Source: Acanthaster planci (taxonomy: Eukaryota > Echinodermata > Asteroidea > Valvatida > Acanthasteridae). Taken from it: a stretch of 50,023 nt of DNA. Shown here piece after piece: positions 35,761-46,509 of the stretch. The DNA lies in the NCBI RefSeq assembly GCF_001949145.1, contig NW_019091418.1:3366065-3416087 (forward strand). The letters run 5' to 3'. Position 1 is the stretch's first letter. Each line of letters opens with the position of its first letter. The notes under the pieces were generated by a model that was not told where the DNA came from, did no database searches, and saw nothing but the letters and a program-made list of their open reading frames with translations. Both the position numbers and the translations under genes were made by a program.

Positions 35761-38213
35761 AGTTGGGTGAGGTAGCAGATCGACTCAAATTGATTTCTGT
35801 GAAAGAAAGGTAAGAAATGTCTTTAGATGTTTGTTGCTTTTGACCATTTGGATTAATGTTGCAAATTTAATTGATGTATGATCTCTTGACCTGGTTGAGC
35901 ACTAGAGCAACCTGATATCATTTTGTTTATTACCACCTATTGCATATGGCTGCCTAAACCTATGACAACACAAAAGGTAAGTGTGAAGGAAGTAATCAAA
36001 CTTACTGATAATAAAGCACACAGAACTTTCCCTGACAAAAATCAAAACAAGAATGCAAAGTACAAACACTGCTGCGAACTGCCTGCTGAGTGTATATATA
36101 AAGTGACTAGAAACTAAGCTAAAAAGCTAGGCAGCATTTATTAATAACAAACATGATTGAGCTATCACAAGTTTGAAAGGATCACCCCCATCGTGATACA
36201 TAACTCTTCATTCATGGACTGCTTTCATTCCCTGACCATTGGCAAAAGGAAGTAGGCCAAGAGTGTAAAAGTACAGAAGTAAAATCATAGGAATCTGTTC
36301 ATGTACCTCCAGCACAGCTTATCCCTCATTTACTGCCGAGATGATTCACTCAATGCTTGGCTGTCAGAGTGAGTAAGAAGTGCTGGACTCTAGCCCAAAA
36401 AAAGACTGGGTAGATTAAGTTAGTTTATATGAGATCATAATTGTGTGTCATTCATACAATTCATGGGTAATAATTAAAGAGATGACGAGAACCATTATTC
36501 AGGTAAATGATTTCCCAATCACCCCCCCTGACTTATAGAGACAGGAATGGAACACGAACAGGAAAGAAGACAAATACTACAGTGTTTGTTAAATTGTTAT
36601 CAAAAAGGTGAAGCAATTGCTATTTCTTCAGATGTACATAAAAGCTGATTGTGATTGACAGAATCTGGAACTAACTTGAATGCAGTTGAATGACAAGGGT
36701 TTCAGATTTATCTGTGTATTCTGATAAACAAGGCGAGCCTTAAACAAGCTTTTGCTTTTTAAGTTTTACTGCTTCTTCTTTAATAATCTTCCGATATGTA
36801 TTTTAATAATGTAATATGCCTCACCATGAAGAGGAAATTAAGGGGACTATTGTTTGTCGTTTTGTCACACTATATACTACAGACAAGATTTCGTGATATG
36901 ATAATGTAAGTAGACTTGTATGTTCTGATTATCTTTGCTGTAATTTACCCTTGCATAATATTTGTTCCATATTTCATTTTCCTTGTAAGAAGTCTTACAT
37001 GTACCAGTACAACAGGCAGTTTCATCTTGCTTTGTCCTGACAAAATCCAAAAGAGTTCTATCATCACATGCTCGAATGCAACCTCTGAATGCAAGCCTAA
37101 GTGTACGCCAGCATGACTCATACCACAGTCACTCCGTCAGTAAATTAAACTTGTAATCTTGCATGCTGTTTCCATGCCAACATTCTCCCCCTCCAATAAT
37201 TTACAGCAATTTACTGTAAACATCCGGAAAGAGGGCATCCTCTATGTGTAATGCACTTTTTTCTTGCTATTAAATTGTGTGATTTAATTATTCATATTAC
37301 AATATTTGTATTACAAACAAATCAGTTTTTGTTTTTTTCTATACTAATTGTATTTATTTATTTTTTTCACTTTTTTTTACTTTTTTCTTTCAGATATCAA
37401 ACTGGTATTGAATTTGAGGGGTATTTGGAAATTAAAAACACATTAGGCCTTTGTTTAGGATATTATGCATGTTAATGTTACTAGTATTTTTCACTCTTGA
37501 TTTAGAAGTAGGCTTTGGATAAACTGTATTCCCGTGTCATCCACCTTGAATTGAAAGTTGACTTCTAATTTTGGGAAACTGAGAGCCAAATTAAGATCAG
37601 TGAAATGTTACTTTGTTGCAAAAACTATATTTAATTGTTTCAAGCCACATATTAAAATCCATACTAATGGGGTTTCCCAAAATAGTCTTGTTAACAGAAT
37701 ACATTGAATATGAAGGATTTGGAACAAGATTGAAATAGCTTCTCCATGAATAAGGTCTATCAAAATAAGTTACATATATGCAGGTTCATGCCCACTAATC
37801 TGAACACTTCATATTTCTTTGTGAATGGTACATAAACACAAAATACAAAGCAAAAAAAAGAAGGTCAGAAACTAAAGCTCTCACTACACTCAACATAACA
37901 TACCATCAAAAGAGAAGTTGATTCCATAAACCATGTCAAACTAGAGCAGCATTTTGGCGTGGTCTACTGTGAAGCAAGGATGAAGTTGTTTTTGCGAAGT
38001 GGTCACCATCAAGTGAATAGGGTCAAGGAGTTCAGACTCCACTTATATTAAGATTGAATGGTTCGCACAGTGACTATAACAATTAAGAGACAACATTGGT
38101 CCCAGTACAGCATCTCTCACAAGTCCATGAATCTACTCCAGTTTTGAGTGCATTGGAAAGGGATGTTAGTAGCCCAGGCTTGCAATTGTCACTTTTGTAA
38201 CTTTTGTGTACTC
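35761..38213. other. Intergenic, no recognised feature
   Basis: AT-rich. A strong pyrimidine tract plus CAG at 37341-37393 looks like a splice acceptor, but the frame after it stops within 27 codons and matches nothing known to me. Confidence 0.55.
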
Positions 38214-38453
38214 GGGTAATTCCAGAAATTAGGTATCCGATTTTTTGTGTGTCCCTGTCACATCCGACATATGACTTAGTAAGTTCAGAACACATTTTCT
38301 AATTTCCAAGAGTGATGAATGCAAATTACCTGCCAAACAAATAGTAATTATTTGAAATCAATTCTTGTGATATTTCTGTCAAATAACAAAGGTCAGATGT
38401 AACAGGGATACATAAATGTCACACGTTTAGACCCCTAATTTCTGGAATTACCC
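38214..38453. mobile_element. MITE-like element with terminal inverted repeats, copy 1
   Basis: 240 bp. The left end GGGTAATTCCAGAAATTAGG is exactly matched by the reverse complement of the right end (CCTAATTTCTGGAATTACCC). Pairing continues weakly inward (TGTCCCTGTCACATCCGAC against GGTCAGATGTAACAGGGATA). Both flanks show ACTC directly adjoining the ends, a likely 4-bp target-site duplication. There is no coding capacity. A partial second copy is at 48.6 kb. Confidence 0.85.
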
Positions 38454-38624
38454 ACTCCTATTTCTAAGTAAAAAATCACACAACACTGAAAGTTAGACTG
38501 ATGGAGTTTGTTTATAATTACATAGTAATTTTAATTAAGGATTTCACCTTATCTGACTTATATTCCTTAATATTGTATACTCAGTACTTGTCCAAGAGCT
38601 TGAGAAAAAAATTCACAAGCCTAC

Positions 38625-38697
38625 TTAGGTGGGAATCAAACCTATGACCTCCTGCTTATAGTGTACACATCTTAACTACTCGACCACCGAGCTTGCT
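38625..38697 (-). repeat. tRNA-derived SINE fragment (Leu/Ser-type A box)
   Basis: On the minus strand, TGGTCGAGTAGTTAAG (38686-38671) is close to the A box of Leu/Ser tRNAs. GGTTTGATTCCC (38642-38631) is a B box. The arms between do not fold as a normal tRNA, so I call it a SINE or tRNA pseudogene. Confidence 0.6.
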
Positions 38698-38722
38698 GGG
38701 GTCAGTTGGCCAGTCCAAGTCA

Positions 38723-38830
38723 GATGTAGCAGCCAGTACCGCAAACTACCATATCTCAAGGTGTAACATTAAATTCTCCCTGATGCAAACAGTACATCTT
38801 GAAATAGTTTGTGGTACCCGCTGCTACATC
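38723..38830. repeat. 108-nt imperfect hairpin
   Basis: GATGTAGCAGCCAGTACCGC with AAACTA ... CAAG (38723-38760) pairs with CTTG ... TAGTTTGTGGTACC and GCTGCTACATC (38798-38830). There is a 2-nt mismatch, one G-U, one 5-nt bulge and a 37-nt loop. Size and shape are in the range of a long miRNA precursor, but a foldback element is equally likely. Confidence 0.7.
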
Positions 38831-40351
38831 AAACATCTTGTTTTAAAGAGGGGTTCTATCTAGAACATCAGATAAAACATACTAAAGTGTAATTGAGTAG
38901 GACATAATTTATTTTAATCTACATGCATGTATATCTGTCATTTACTGACCTGCCTTGAAATCACAAATCATTACACTAAGAGTTTACAGATGAGAATAAA
39001 TGTTGAGATAAAGGGCAATACTTTGTAAATAAACACTACAAATAGTCTACAAGTAATGTGAATCCCAGAAATGCCACAGATACCAAAGGTACTGGCTCTT
39101 ATTATGCTCCAAATGCTGACAATTTCAGTGCAATATTTCAGTATTGGAGCCAGCTATGTGGCCAACAATTCCCGAGTGGTTGGTCTACATGAGGTCTTAC
39201 TAAACCCAAAGGGAGTCTGAATTTACAAAAACTGCTCTGCTATTAACATGAAACAAAATTATCAATAATGTTTTTATCTGCAAGTGTGACTGGTATTTTC
39301 TCCCGCTGTGCAGTATTAACAGTAAAAATGTGACCACAAGTATCATTTTAATCAAATCTAAACTTTTTTTTTGCAAGTGAAATTTAATTTAAGTGACAAA
39401 ACATGAACTTCGTTTTCCAACATGTTTCAGTGAAAGGAAGTCATAGATTCAAGTACATTTCACATGAAATTCCTGGTAGAATTGTTAGACAGAGGTGCCA
39501 CTTAATGTGCACATACTAGTATGAATATAGCTCTACTGAAAATACATGTAGGCAAAACACACTATCTTTATGTCCAAAAATCTGTTCCTCCTGAATTGTG
39601 AAACTTCAAACAATTTGATTTGGTCATTATAATTATCGTCAGCCTTTGGCGTTCAGACTTGAAACTATGCCTTTTTCTATCCTGTTTTGTCAGTCTACTA
39701 CTTGCACAAACCAAATTATCTCTTAAACGTCAAACAAGAGGAAAAATCTGTAGCTGATGTTTGACTGAAGTTTTGAAAATGTTCTTTGCATGTTTCTTCT
39801 AATCACAGATTACCTCTTCCACTTTACTGAACATAACATGGAGTAGGAATTGAAACAGTACATGTATGCAGGTCTTCGCCTTAGGCTTTTTTAACTACCC
39901 ATCAGGCAAGTTAACATATGTTTCACTTGCCTGCAGGAACTTTTACTGGCCTACGGGACCTTTTTGGCAAAACTTACTTAGACCGGCTTTTTTCATTTCA
40001 TTATTTGAACTTTTACTGTGGAGTCTTGCTCTCAGTTTTAAAACTTAGAAATGGAGGATTCAAAACCGTTACAATCAATAATAACATGCACAATCAATTT
40101 CACAATGTTTGTTTCATTCATCTTTACTAATATGACAAATGACAGTTTCAAACTGGTCAGTATTCCTTTACTAGCTGGGCAAGTTAATGTATATTTTCAC
40201 TAGCCAGTAGCAGTTTCTACTAGAATTTGTATGCAGGTCTAGTGCTTGGGTTGAAGCCTGATGTACCGGTAGGTACAACTCTCACATTTTTGGATCCCAA
40301 TTCAAAGGGAAGATAATTTGCCACTGTCATATTCTGTGGTTAATTTACTCT
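38831..40351. other. Intergenic with a duplicated segment
   Basis: Two related stretches, near 39863-39935 and 40165-40254, share GTATGCAGGTCT and a GGCAAGTTAA-TAT-TTTCACT-GCC core. No coding signal is seen. It includes the 3' flank of the GPCR gene. Confidence 0.5.
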
Positions 40352-41365
40352 CTATGGCTGATGTCTGAAAAACTGTTGTACCTTCTGCATGTTTTTGGCC
40401 AGTATCTTATACACAGAATCACGAAAGGCTCGGTTCATTAATCCATAAATGGCAAAATTCCACCAACTGTTAGACATGGCCACCCAAGCTGATGTGAACT
40501 GCAACCATACAGGGTAGTTGACTGAGTGGATAAGAATGAGGAAAAGCTCTATAAAATACAGCAGCCAGCTGACTGCAAATGCAAACGTGATGGTACTGAA
40601 GACAAAGACTGCTTTACCACGTACTGCGACCATCCAAGACACTCGTTGTTGGTTGTGATCAGTGGTTGGCCCTGTGGCTGGTGCTGCTCCAATAAGCCTG
40701 AGTCTTCGTGACTGGCTAAAACTGATCATAAGGAGACGCACATTGCAAACAATAACCACCACTAGTGGTATGAAATAACTAACCAAGCTGATATAGATAG
40801 CTGTTGGTGCATCATAGCGCTCCAATCTGGAAAGCACTGTACTACGCTCAAAAGAAACTTTATTGATACAACAAAGTACAAGTCCTGACAAGACAAACCC
40901 AACACATGTTAAGGATAACATGATACCAACTCTCCTTTTAGTAATGAGGCTTGCATGACGGAAAGGTCTTGTGACTAGTATGAAGCGATCTACATTTAAA
41001 CAAAGTAGAATGACTGCTGAAATTGATGTCAATGTGTGGAGACAAAAATAATGAAAATACTGCAGCCAACTGGGGAAAGGCCAATGTCCTTTGACCTCAC
41101 AGATGAATGACAGGAGAGCCACAGGAGAAACTCCAAGATCTGACAGAGCCAGGGTAATCATCAAAAGTTTGGTACTCTCTGAAAAATCATCAACACTGCG
41201 AGTCACAAGTATGGTTAATGTGTTGAATGTCAAGGTAGCCAAGAAATCCAAGAAAATGTAGCTAGCTCGGAAGACAACTGACCAGGTGTCCAGGTTCAAA
41301 AAGTCTCCAGATTCATTAGTGACTGGAATCACTGATGACATGTTGCTGTTATTGAAGAAAGCCAT
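40352..41365 (-). CDS. Divergent class A (rhodopsin-like) G-protein-coupled receptor
   Basis: 337 residues, one exon, seven hydrophobic segments: about 33-55, 66-90, 105-130, 146-166, 188-213, 252-279, 287-310. The short N-terminus has sequons at N5, N8 and N17. Class A anchors seen: N48 (1.50), LALSD with D76 (2.50), D126-R127-F128 (DRF in place of DRY), P200 (5.50), W267 (6.48), N303...Y307 (NFAIY in place of NPxxY), then helix 8 FRDSVYKIL. Missing or changed: no Cys at the TM3 start (Q102) and none in loop 2, no TM4 Trp, no TM6 Pro (L269), no TM7 Pro (F304). The ligand cannot be inferred. Intronless, fast-evolving receptors like this often belong to lineage-specific expansions. Start context is good (AATATGG). 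Confidence 0.9.
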   Translation of the reverse strand: MAFFNNSNMSSVIPVTNESGDFLNLDTWSVVFRASYIFLDFLATLTFNTLTILVTRSVDDFSESTKLLMITLALSDLGVSPVALLSFICEVKGHWPFPSWLQYFHYFCLHTLTSISAVILLCLNVDRFILVTRPFRHASLITKRRVGIMLSLTCVGFVLSGLVLCCINKVSFERSTVLSRLERYDAPTAIYISLVSYFIPLVVVIVCNVRLLMISFSQSRRLRLIGAAPATGPTTDHNQQRVSWMVAVRGKAVFVFSTITFAFAVSWLLYFIELFLILIHSVNYPVWLQFTSAWVAMSNSWWNFAIYGLMNRAFRDSVYKILAKNMQKVQQFFRHQP

Positions 41366-44300
41366 ATTGCATCAATGGGCAAGCTACTCCTCAGTTTGTG
41401 AAGTCTGATGAGTGTATCATCCCTGTGCTTCGTGCTAGAGTTATGAAGCTACATGTGTGATAGCCCGTCCAGACTGAAATCTTATTCTGGTCACGTTTCA
41501 GGCAGACCTGTTTGAGTTTAAAGTACATAAGCATGGCCATTTTGGCTTAATAAAGTGCCGTAATCCATTTGCTTTGACTTCTTCTAGAATACAGCAACAA
41601 TCTCCGCAATGGGATATGTAATTTGCAGGCACGTGGTTGCTAGTAGACACGTTTTGATTTGATTCACAAACAGTCACTCTATCAGAAAAAAAGCAGTTTG
41701 CTGACTTGTTCTCCCATCAATCTAGATTGAAACTGAGATTGAAGACACTGTCTTCCGCTTCCTTGGAAACTGCATTAGTTAAGTATCCAAGCAGAGGTTT
41801 AATTAATACTGCCTCTTCAAGATAAGCCAGTCACTTAACATGTGAGAATGTTTGCTTCCTTCACTGTGCCTGCAAGACTCATGCACATACAATGTATGTA
41901 CTTTGCTTCCAGTAACACTAACCTGTCACGAAATGGCAACATCAGCATTAGAAGGTCCCCAAGGAATTTCCTATCTAAATAATTACTGGCATGCTTTGGA
42001 TTGCATCAACAACTTGCATCCACAAACACTATTTGTCCTTCTTTGTCCATGAAGATATTTCACATTTTATAAACTATAAAGTGCCAAACAGATGCGCAGT
42101 AATTGATACTGCTTACCCATTTCATGAAGCAGCATCCTCAGTCCTGCCTGGTCAGCTTAAAGTTAACACTTTACTGAAGGTAAGCTAGTACTTTCCCCGA
42201 AGGTAAGCTTTCCATCTAACCAAATCTATCCAAACAAAATATGCATGAGTCAACAGAGTTCCCGAATTGCAACAGCTGATGTCAATTTTTCATCAGAAGA
42301 GGATTAGTATTTTCTCTTCGTAAGGTGCATTTTAGACTTTGACAACTTCATTATCTTTAGTTGAAGGAATAACATCTTTGATCAATCATGTCAAATCCCA
42401 AGTCTAAAACACTTCCATATCGATGAAGATACTCCTAAGTCAGCCAGCCAGCATATCATCCTGCTTGCTCCTGATCCAGCATCATTACACACTGTAGCAA
42501 ATATCTTCACTGTAGTTCCTGACTTCTCACACAGATGACCTCCCCCTTGACCACACAGTAAATACTTAACCTTCTAGAAGCAGCATCTTGTATTAGTTGA
42601 TTTCCCTGCTGGATTGTGACTGATTACAAGCAAACTAACAGTCCCATCCAGTATTTCCAAAACAAGCACAAGCCATCTTGACAAAACATTTACTAAATTG
42701 GCTGGAGGTTGTCCTTAAGTGGAAACTGCATAGTTTCAGGAAGCAGTACTCTGTTTTTTCAGTGACAAGCAATGGCGATATTTTTCTGAGACTGAAATTG
42801 GGAGCGATTGACGTATTGTGTTTCTAACAATGATTTGTTGCTTGATAATCCAATTAAAGTCTACATATATAGCTCTCTGACATGATGGTAGTCTCGTATC
42901 TTATTTTCCTGTAAACATATCGTATTCTTATTAAAGTCATCTTTTTTCAAACTCTGATTTTCTCAAACTTGCTGAACAAGCTCCTTCAGTGGTTGAGCTC
43001 TATGGAATTCAAAGCTGGTGAACTGAACAAGGTAAACATTTTGTTGCCAGGGTGCCATTGCTAGCACCATGACAACTAGGTAACTTGAGTAGATTTATAA
43101 CCCTTTGGTTGAGACTAGTAATGAACTAAATGGAATTCAATCCAATCCCTAGTGGACTACTGTGGCTGACCATTTATATTCAACACTACTTTCAGAGAAC
43201 AGTACATGTAATGAGATTAACTGGAAATGGCTGAATGGCTGATACCTCGAAGCAAGAAATTTTAAGGGTAAAACGAAACATTAATCAAGGAGCTTTGCAT
43301 GGCAAGAGCTTCTTGATTGATGTTTAATAAACCTTGCTCTTTTAGTTTAACCTACATGTACAATAAAATCAACTGAAGCATTACATCAATTTTACTACTT
43401 TGTAGTACGTGCCTATCTTTTGAGTTTCTGACTTAAAGTTATAACCCAACTAAAAGGTGGGCATTAAGACAACATGAATTAAAAAACCTTGATATAACAT
43501 GACAAAACTAATTGGACTCCTGATTATATTGTATCAGGGTGAAAGAAGTTTAAAAACATGACTTTGCTCTTCACCTCTACCATATCTGTGCTGGTTGTCT
43601 TGTGCTGGAGCTTCTAGCTCAGCCTAGCAATATCTGAGGTAAAGGCAACAGCACAAGTTAGCAAGACAGCTTGGGTTCAAACCTAACTTCAGTTTGACCT
43701 TTGACGTATTTACAAAATATCAGAAACAATTGCAGAGTATCATATATGAAAGTTATGAGAGCTTGGTCACTTTGTGCGATTGATTAAAACTCATGTAGTC
43801 CAACAAGACAACATATACAGGCATGCAACTTAGACTTTGAAAAAAAGAAAGAGGAAATTCTTATCTTCACAAGACTTTGTACAGTGTTTTTCAATTTTCA
43901 ATAGCATGAGTGTGAAGTGAAAAATGAGGAAATCAGCTGATCCGAGGAAAAGTTGCATGCCTGCATATACACATGTATGATGGGGTCAAAACGCCATCCC
44001 TTTCTTCTACCTGTATTAGGCTGTGCCCTGCAAGCTTTAAAGGTCAGCATTAAAACACACAGTTACCAGTATGACTTAAGTCCAAACACCTGGCAATATC
44101 ATATTATTTTTCAAATAAAAAGAAACCTTTGTATCATAAAATAATGTTCTTTTTGCACAGTGCATAATCCTCTTTCCAAAGGAGCTGAAAATGATCAATC
44201 AAGTCACTGATAAATTCTTGCCACCCATTACAAAGTTTTCTGGTTGGGTAAAGCCAGGGCAAATGCAGTCTAGAAGAAAGTGCAAGAAAAAAATGAAGGT

Positions 44301-46098
44301 TCTAAATCCTTCATTCATTACTGGGCAAAGCTGAAGGTCACTTATATATGATGTGTGCCAGAGATTTCAATAAAACAGATTCATCAAGTCATGTTCTTAG
44401 TTCATTTCAAAGAGAGCTCAAAGAGAGAATAAGGTATATCGCATATACATATCCACATATGCCCTGTGCACTGTAAATTATAACATTGCCATGATCCAAG
44501 CTGCCTTGTTGGTTTGTGTTTCTTTCTTATATGTAAGCTACATGTGTGAGGTAAACTAAACTACATGTGTGAGGTAGTACATTAAAGAATTACAGAAATG
44601 GTGACCTGGAGGTTTGTGACATATACAACACTGAAATTAAATGTTAAACCAAAGATTTGGTACCCAGATGTTTTCCCCAATTTTCTTGAAATATGAACCT
44701 GTAAATATTTGAATGTATAAACCCCATTAGTTAGAACATGACTGCCTTTCAAGGAAGGACAAAAATATCAATTCATAGAAAAAAAAGGGAAATGCATGAT
44801 GCACATCCACGGTACACAAATACACACTGAAACAACCCACGTCACTATACAGTGCAACATTCCCAGTATATGTACATCCATCAATATTTGTATGCATCTG
44901 GCATATATCAATGGCTTTCTTTTAAACTTGGACAATAATAGGCCAACACAACAGAGTGAAGAGAATTCCATGGCAAAATGAATGAAACACTGAGCTGAAA
45001 AGAGGAACTAATCATGTCGAAGGAAATTCACTGGTCCTGCAAATTGTTCCTCAGGGTTACCCTTTCATAGAAATGTTTCATCCAATTGATTGTGCAGTTG
45101 GCTGCCTTTCTCTTTTTTTCTGTAGTACTTTCCTCTTACATTTGATTCTTTGCAGAGCATCACACAATGGAAATATAAGCAGGTTCTATCTCAGTACAGA
45201 CATTAGTACATTCAGGATGTCCATTGTCCAGTGTACTACTACGGGTGACAGAACTGCATTGGGCCTCATACACTTTGGTCTGTACAACAGTAAATGTACC
45301 CTACAATGACCTAATGCACCCTTCATTTTCATTGATTATTTCTCTTTTGTGAACCTACTAAAAGGGAAGTTTATATCTTCAGGTTCAATAAATTTAATGT
45401 TGGAGAAGCTAGATCATTTTACCAAAGCCAAATTTCGTAAATGCATGCAGATGAATGTGCAGGCAATTCACTTAAAATCATTCGTGGTCAACCAAGGGCC
45501 AATCGTATATAAACCCAAAAGGTCCCCTAACCCACTAGAAAACCAGTCAAGCAACATCAAACCAGGCAAGAATTGAAGAAAGGCAATGGCCTATCACTGG
45601 ATGAGCATAGAGAAAGAACACAGATAACCAAGCCACAAATGAACAGCATTAAGTTTATTGACTAAGCACTAACCAATACAAACACTGGCATAATGCTCTT
45701 CTCCCTAGGGTTCCAATCTATAATTGCTTCTGTGATCTCACACACAAACATTACTGAGCAGGGTGTTAACCTAATTAAGGTGACTGGTTCCCTGAGCATA
45801 TCTTTCATTACAAAACAACCCCCACAAGACCACAAATGCATAGGGTCTAGACAAATTATGTAATTCAATGTAATTATTCAATGTAAGTCGAGATATATGG
45901 ATTAATGGTCATACATTCTTGCCTGTAAGATATACAGAGCACATCTACGTTTCCCCTAAAATGTAGTGTCACCTTTCCACTACTGCCTGTACTAAGTCTT
46001 CCAGAAAAGGTCACCCTCTGTGAGTGACCCCCTCAGGCAAAGTTTAGCAGTAAATTAGCTTGATCCTATGTGCCATTAATTGAACCCTAAACCACCTT
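41366..46098. other. Intergenic, upstream of the GPCR; no confident gene
   Basis: Contains a possible SINE relic (43612-43683: TAGCTCAGCCTAG and GGGTTCAAACC), a tandem CTACATGTGTGAGGTA pair near 44537-44577, and paired GAAGGTAAGCT words at 42176 and 42199. A frame ending at a donor-like AAG|GTAAGC (42180) is not recognisable. Confidence 0.5.
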
Positions 46099-46509
46099 TC
46101 AAACAACCTGCTTGTATGGGCAGCTAGTCCCTGAATCATAGCACTGCCTGGAGTGATGGTGGATTTCAAGTTCAAATAATCCGGTAATCTTTCCAAATTT
46201 GACCAATGGTGATTCCTTGAACCAATTCTCTGCATCAGAAAAATAACAGGTTTGGTTAGGTTTTATAGCTGGCTGGATATTTGTCATCAGACATGCATAG
46301 TCTGCCTGCAAGTAAATCTCATTCCAACTAAAGGTACAGGAAGGATTTCCAAATTCAAAGGCCACTGATGCCATAAAGGCCTTGAAGCACAGAAGACTCA
46401 GAAAACTCATTAACGTTAAGTGCCACTTGTCATACACAGAAGAGATGTGTGGGTTCAGATTTGAAGGAATGACTCCAGCAAATATCGTCCATATAGCGTT
46501 ATTTCTCAA
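46099..46509 (-). CDS. Unrecognised 136-codon frame, possible small secreted protein or exon
   Basis: The longest unassigned frame of the right third. From Met34 (MSFLSLLCFKAFMASVAF) it has a signal-peptide-like start. Six Cys (41, 58, 73, 88, 123, 130) and one sequon (N85-Q-T) suit an extracellular protein. Codon composition looks coding-like by eye. There is no known family match, and no clear promoter, splice or poly(A) context. It may be chance. Confidence 0.25.
   Translation of the reverse strand: MRNNAIWTIFAGVIPSNLNPHISSVYDKWHLTLMSFLSLLCFKAFMASVAFEFGNPSCTFSWNEIYLQADYACLMTNIQPAIKPNQTCYFSDAENWFKESPLVKFGKITGLFELEIHHHSRQCYDSGTSCPYKQVV

Noticed and set aside
37341-37475. Long pyrimidine tract with CAG that looks like a 3' splice site followed by an open frame
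   Set aside because: The frame stops after 26 codons, no partner exon is visible, and T-rich tracts are common in this region.
38625-38697. Functional tRNA gene on the minus strand
   Set aside because: A and B boxes are present, but the T arm and anticodon arm do not pair as a tRNA; a SINE fragment fits better.
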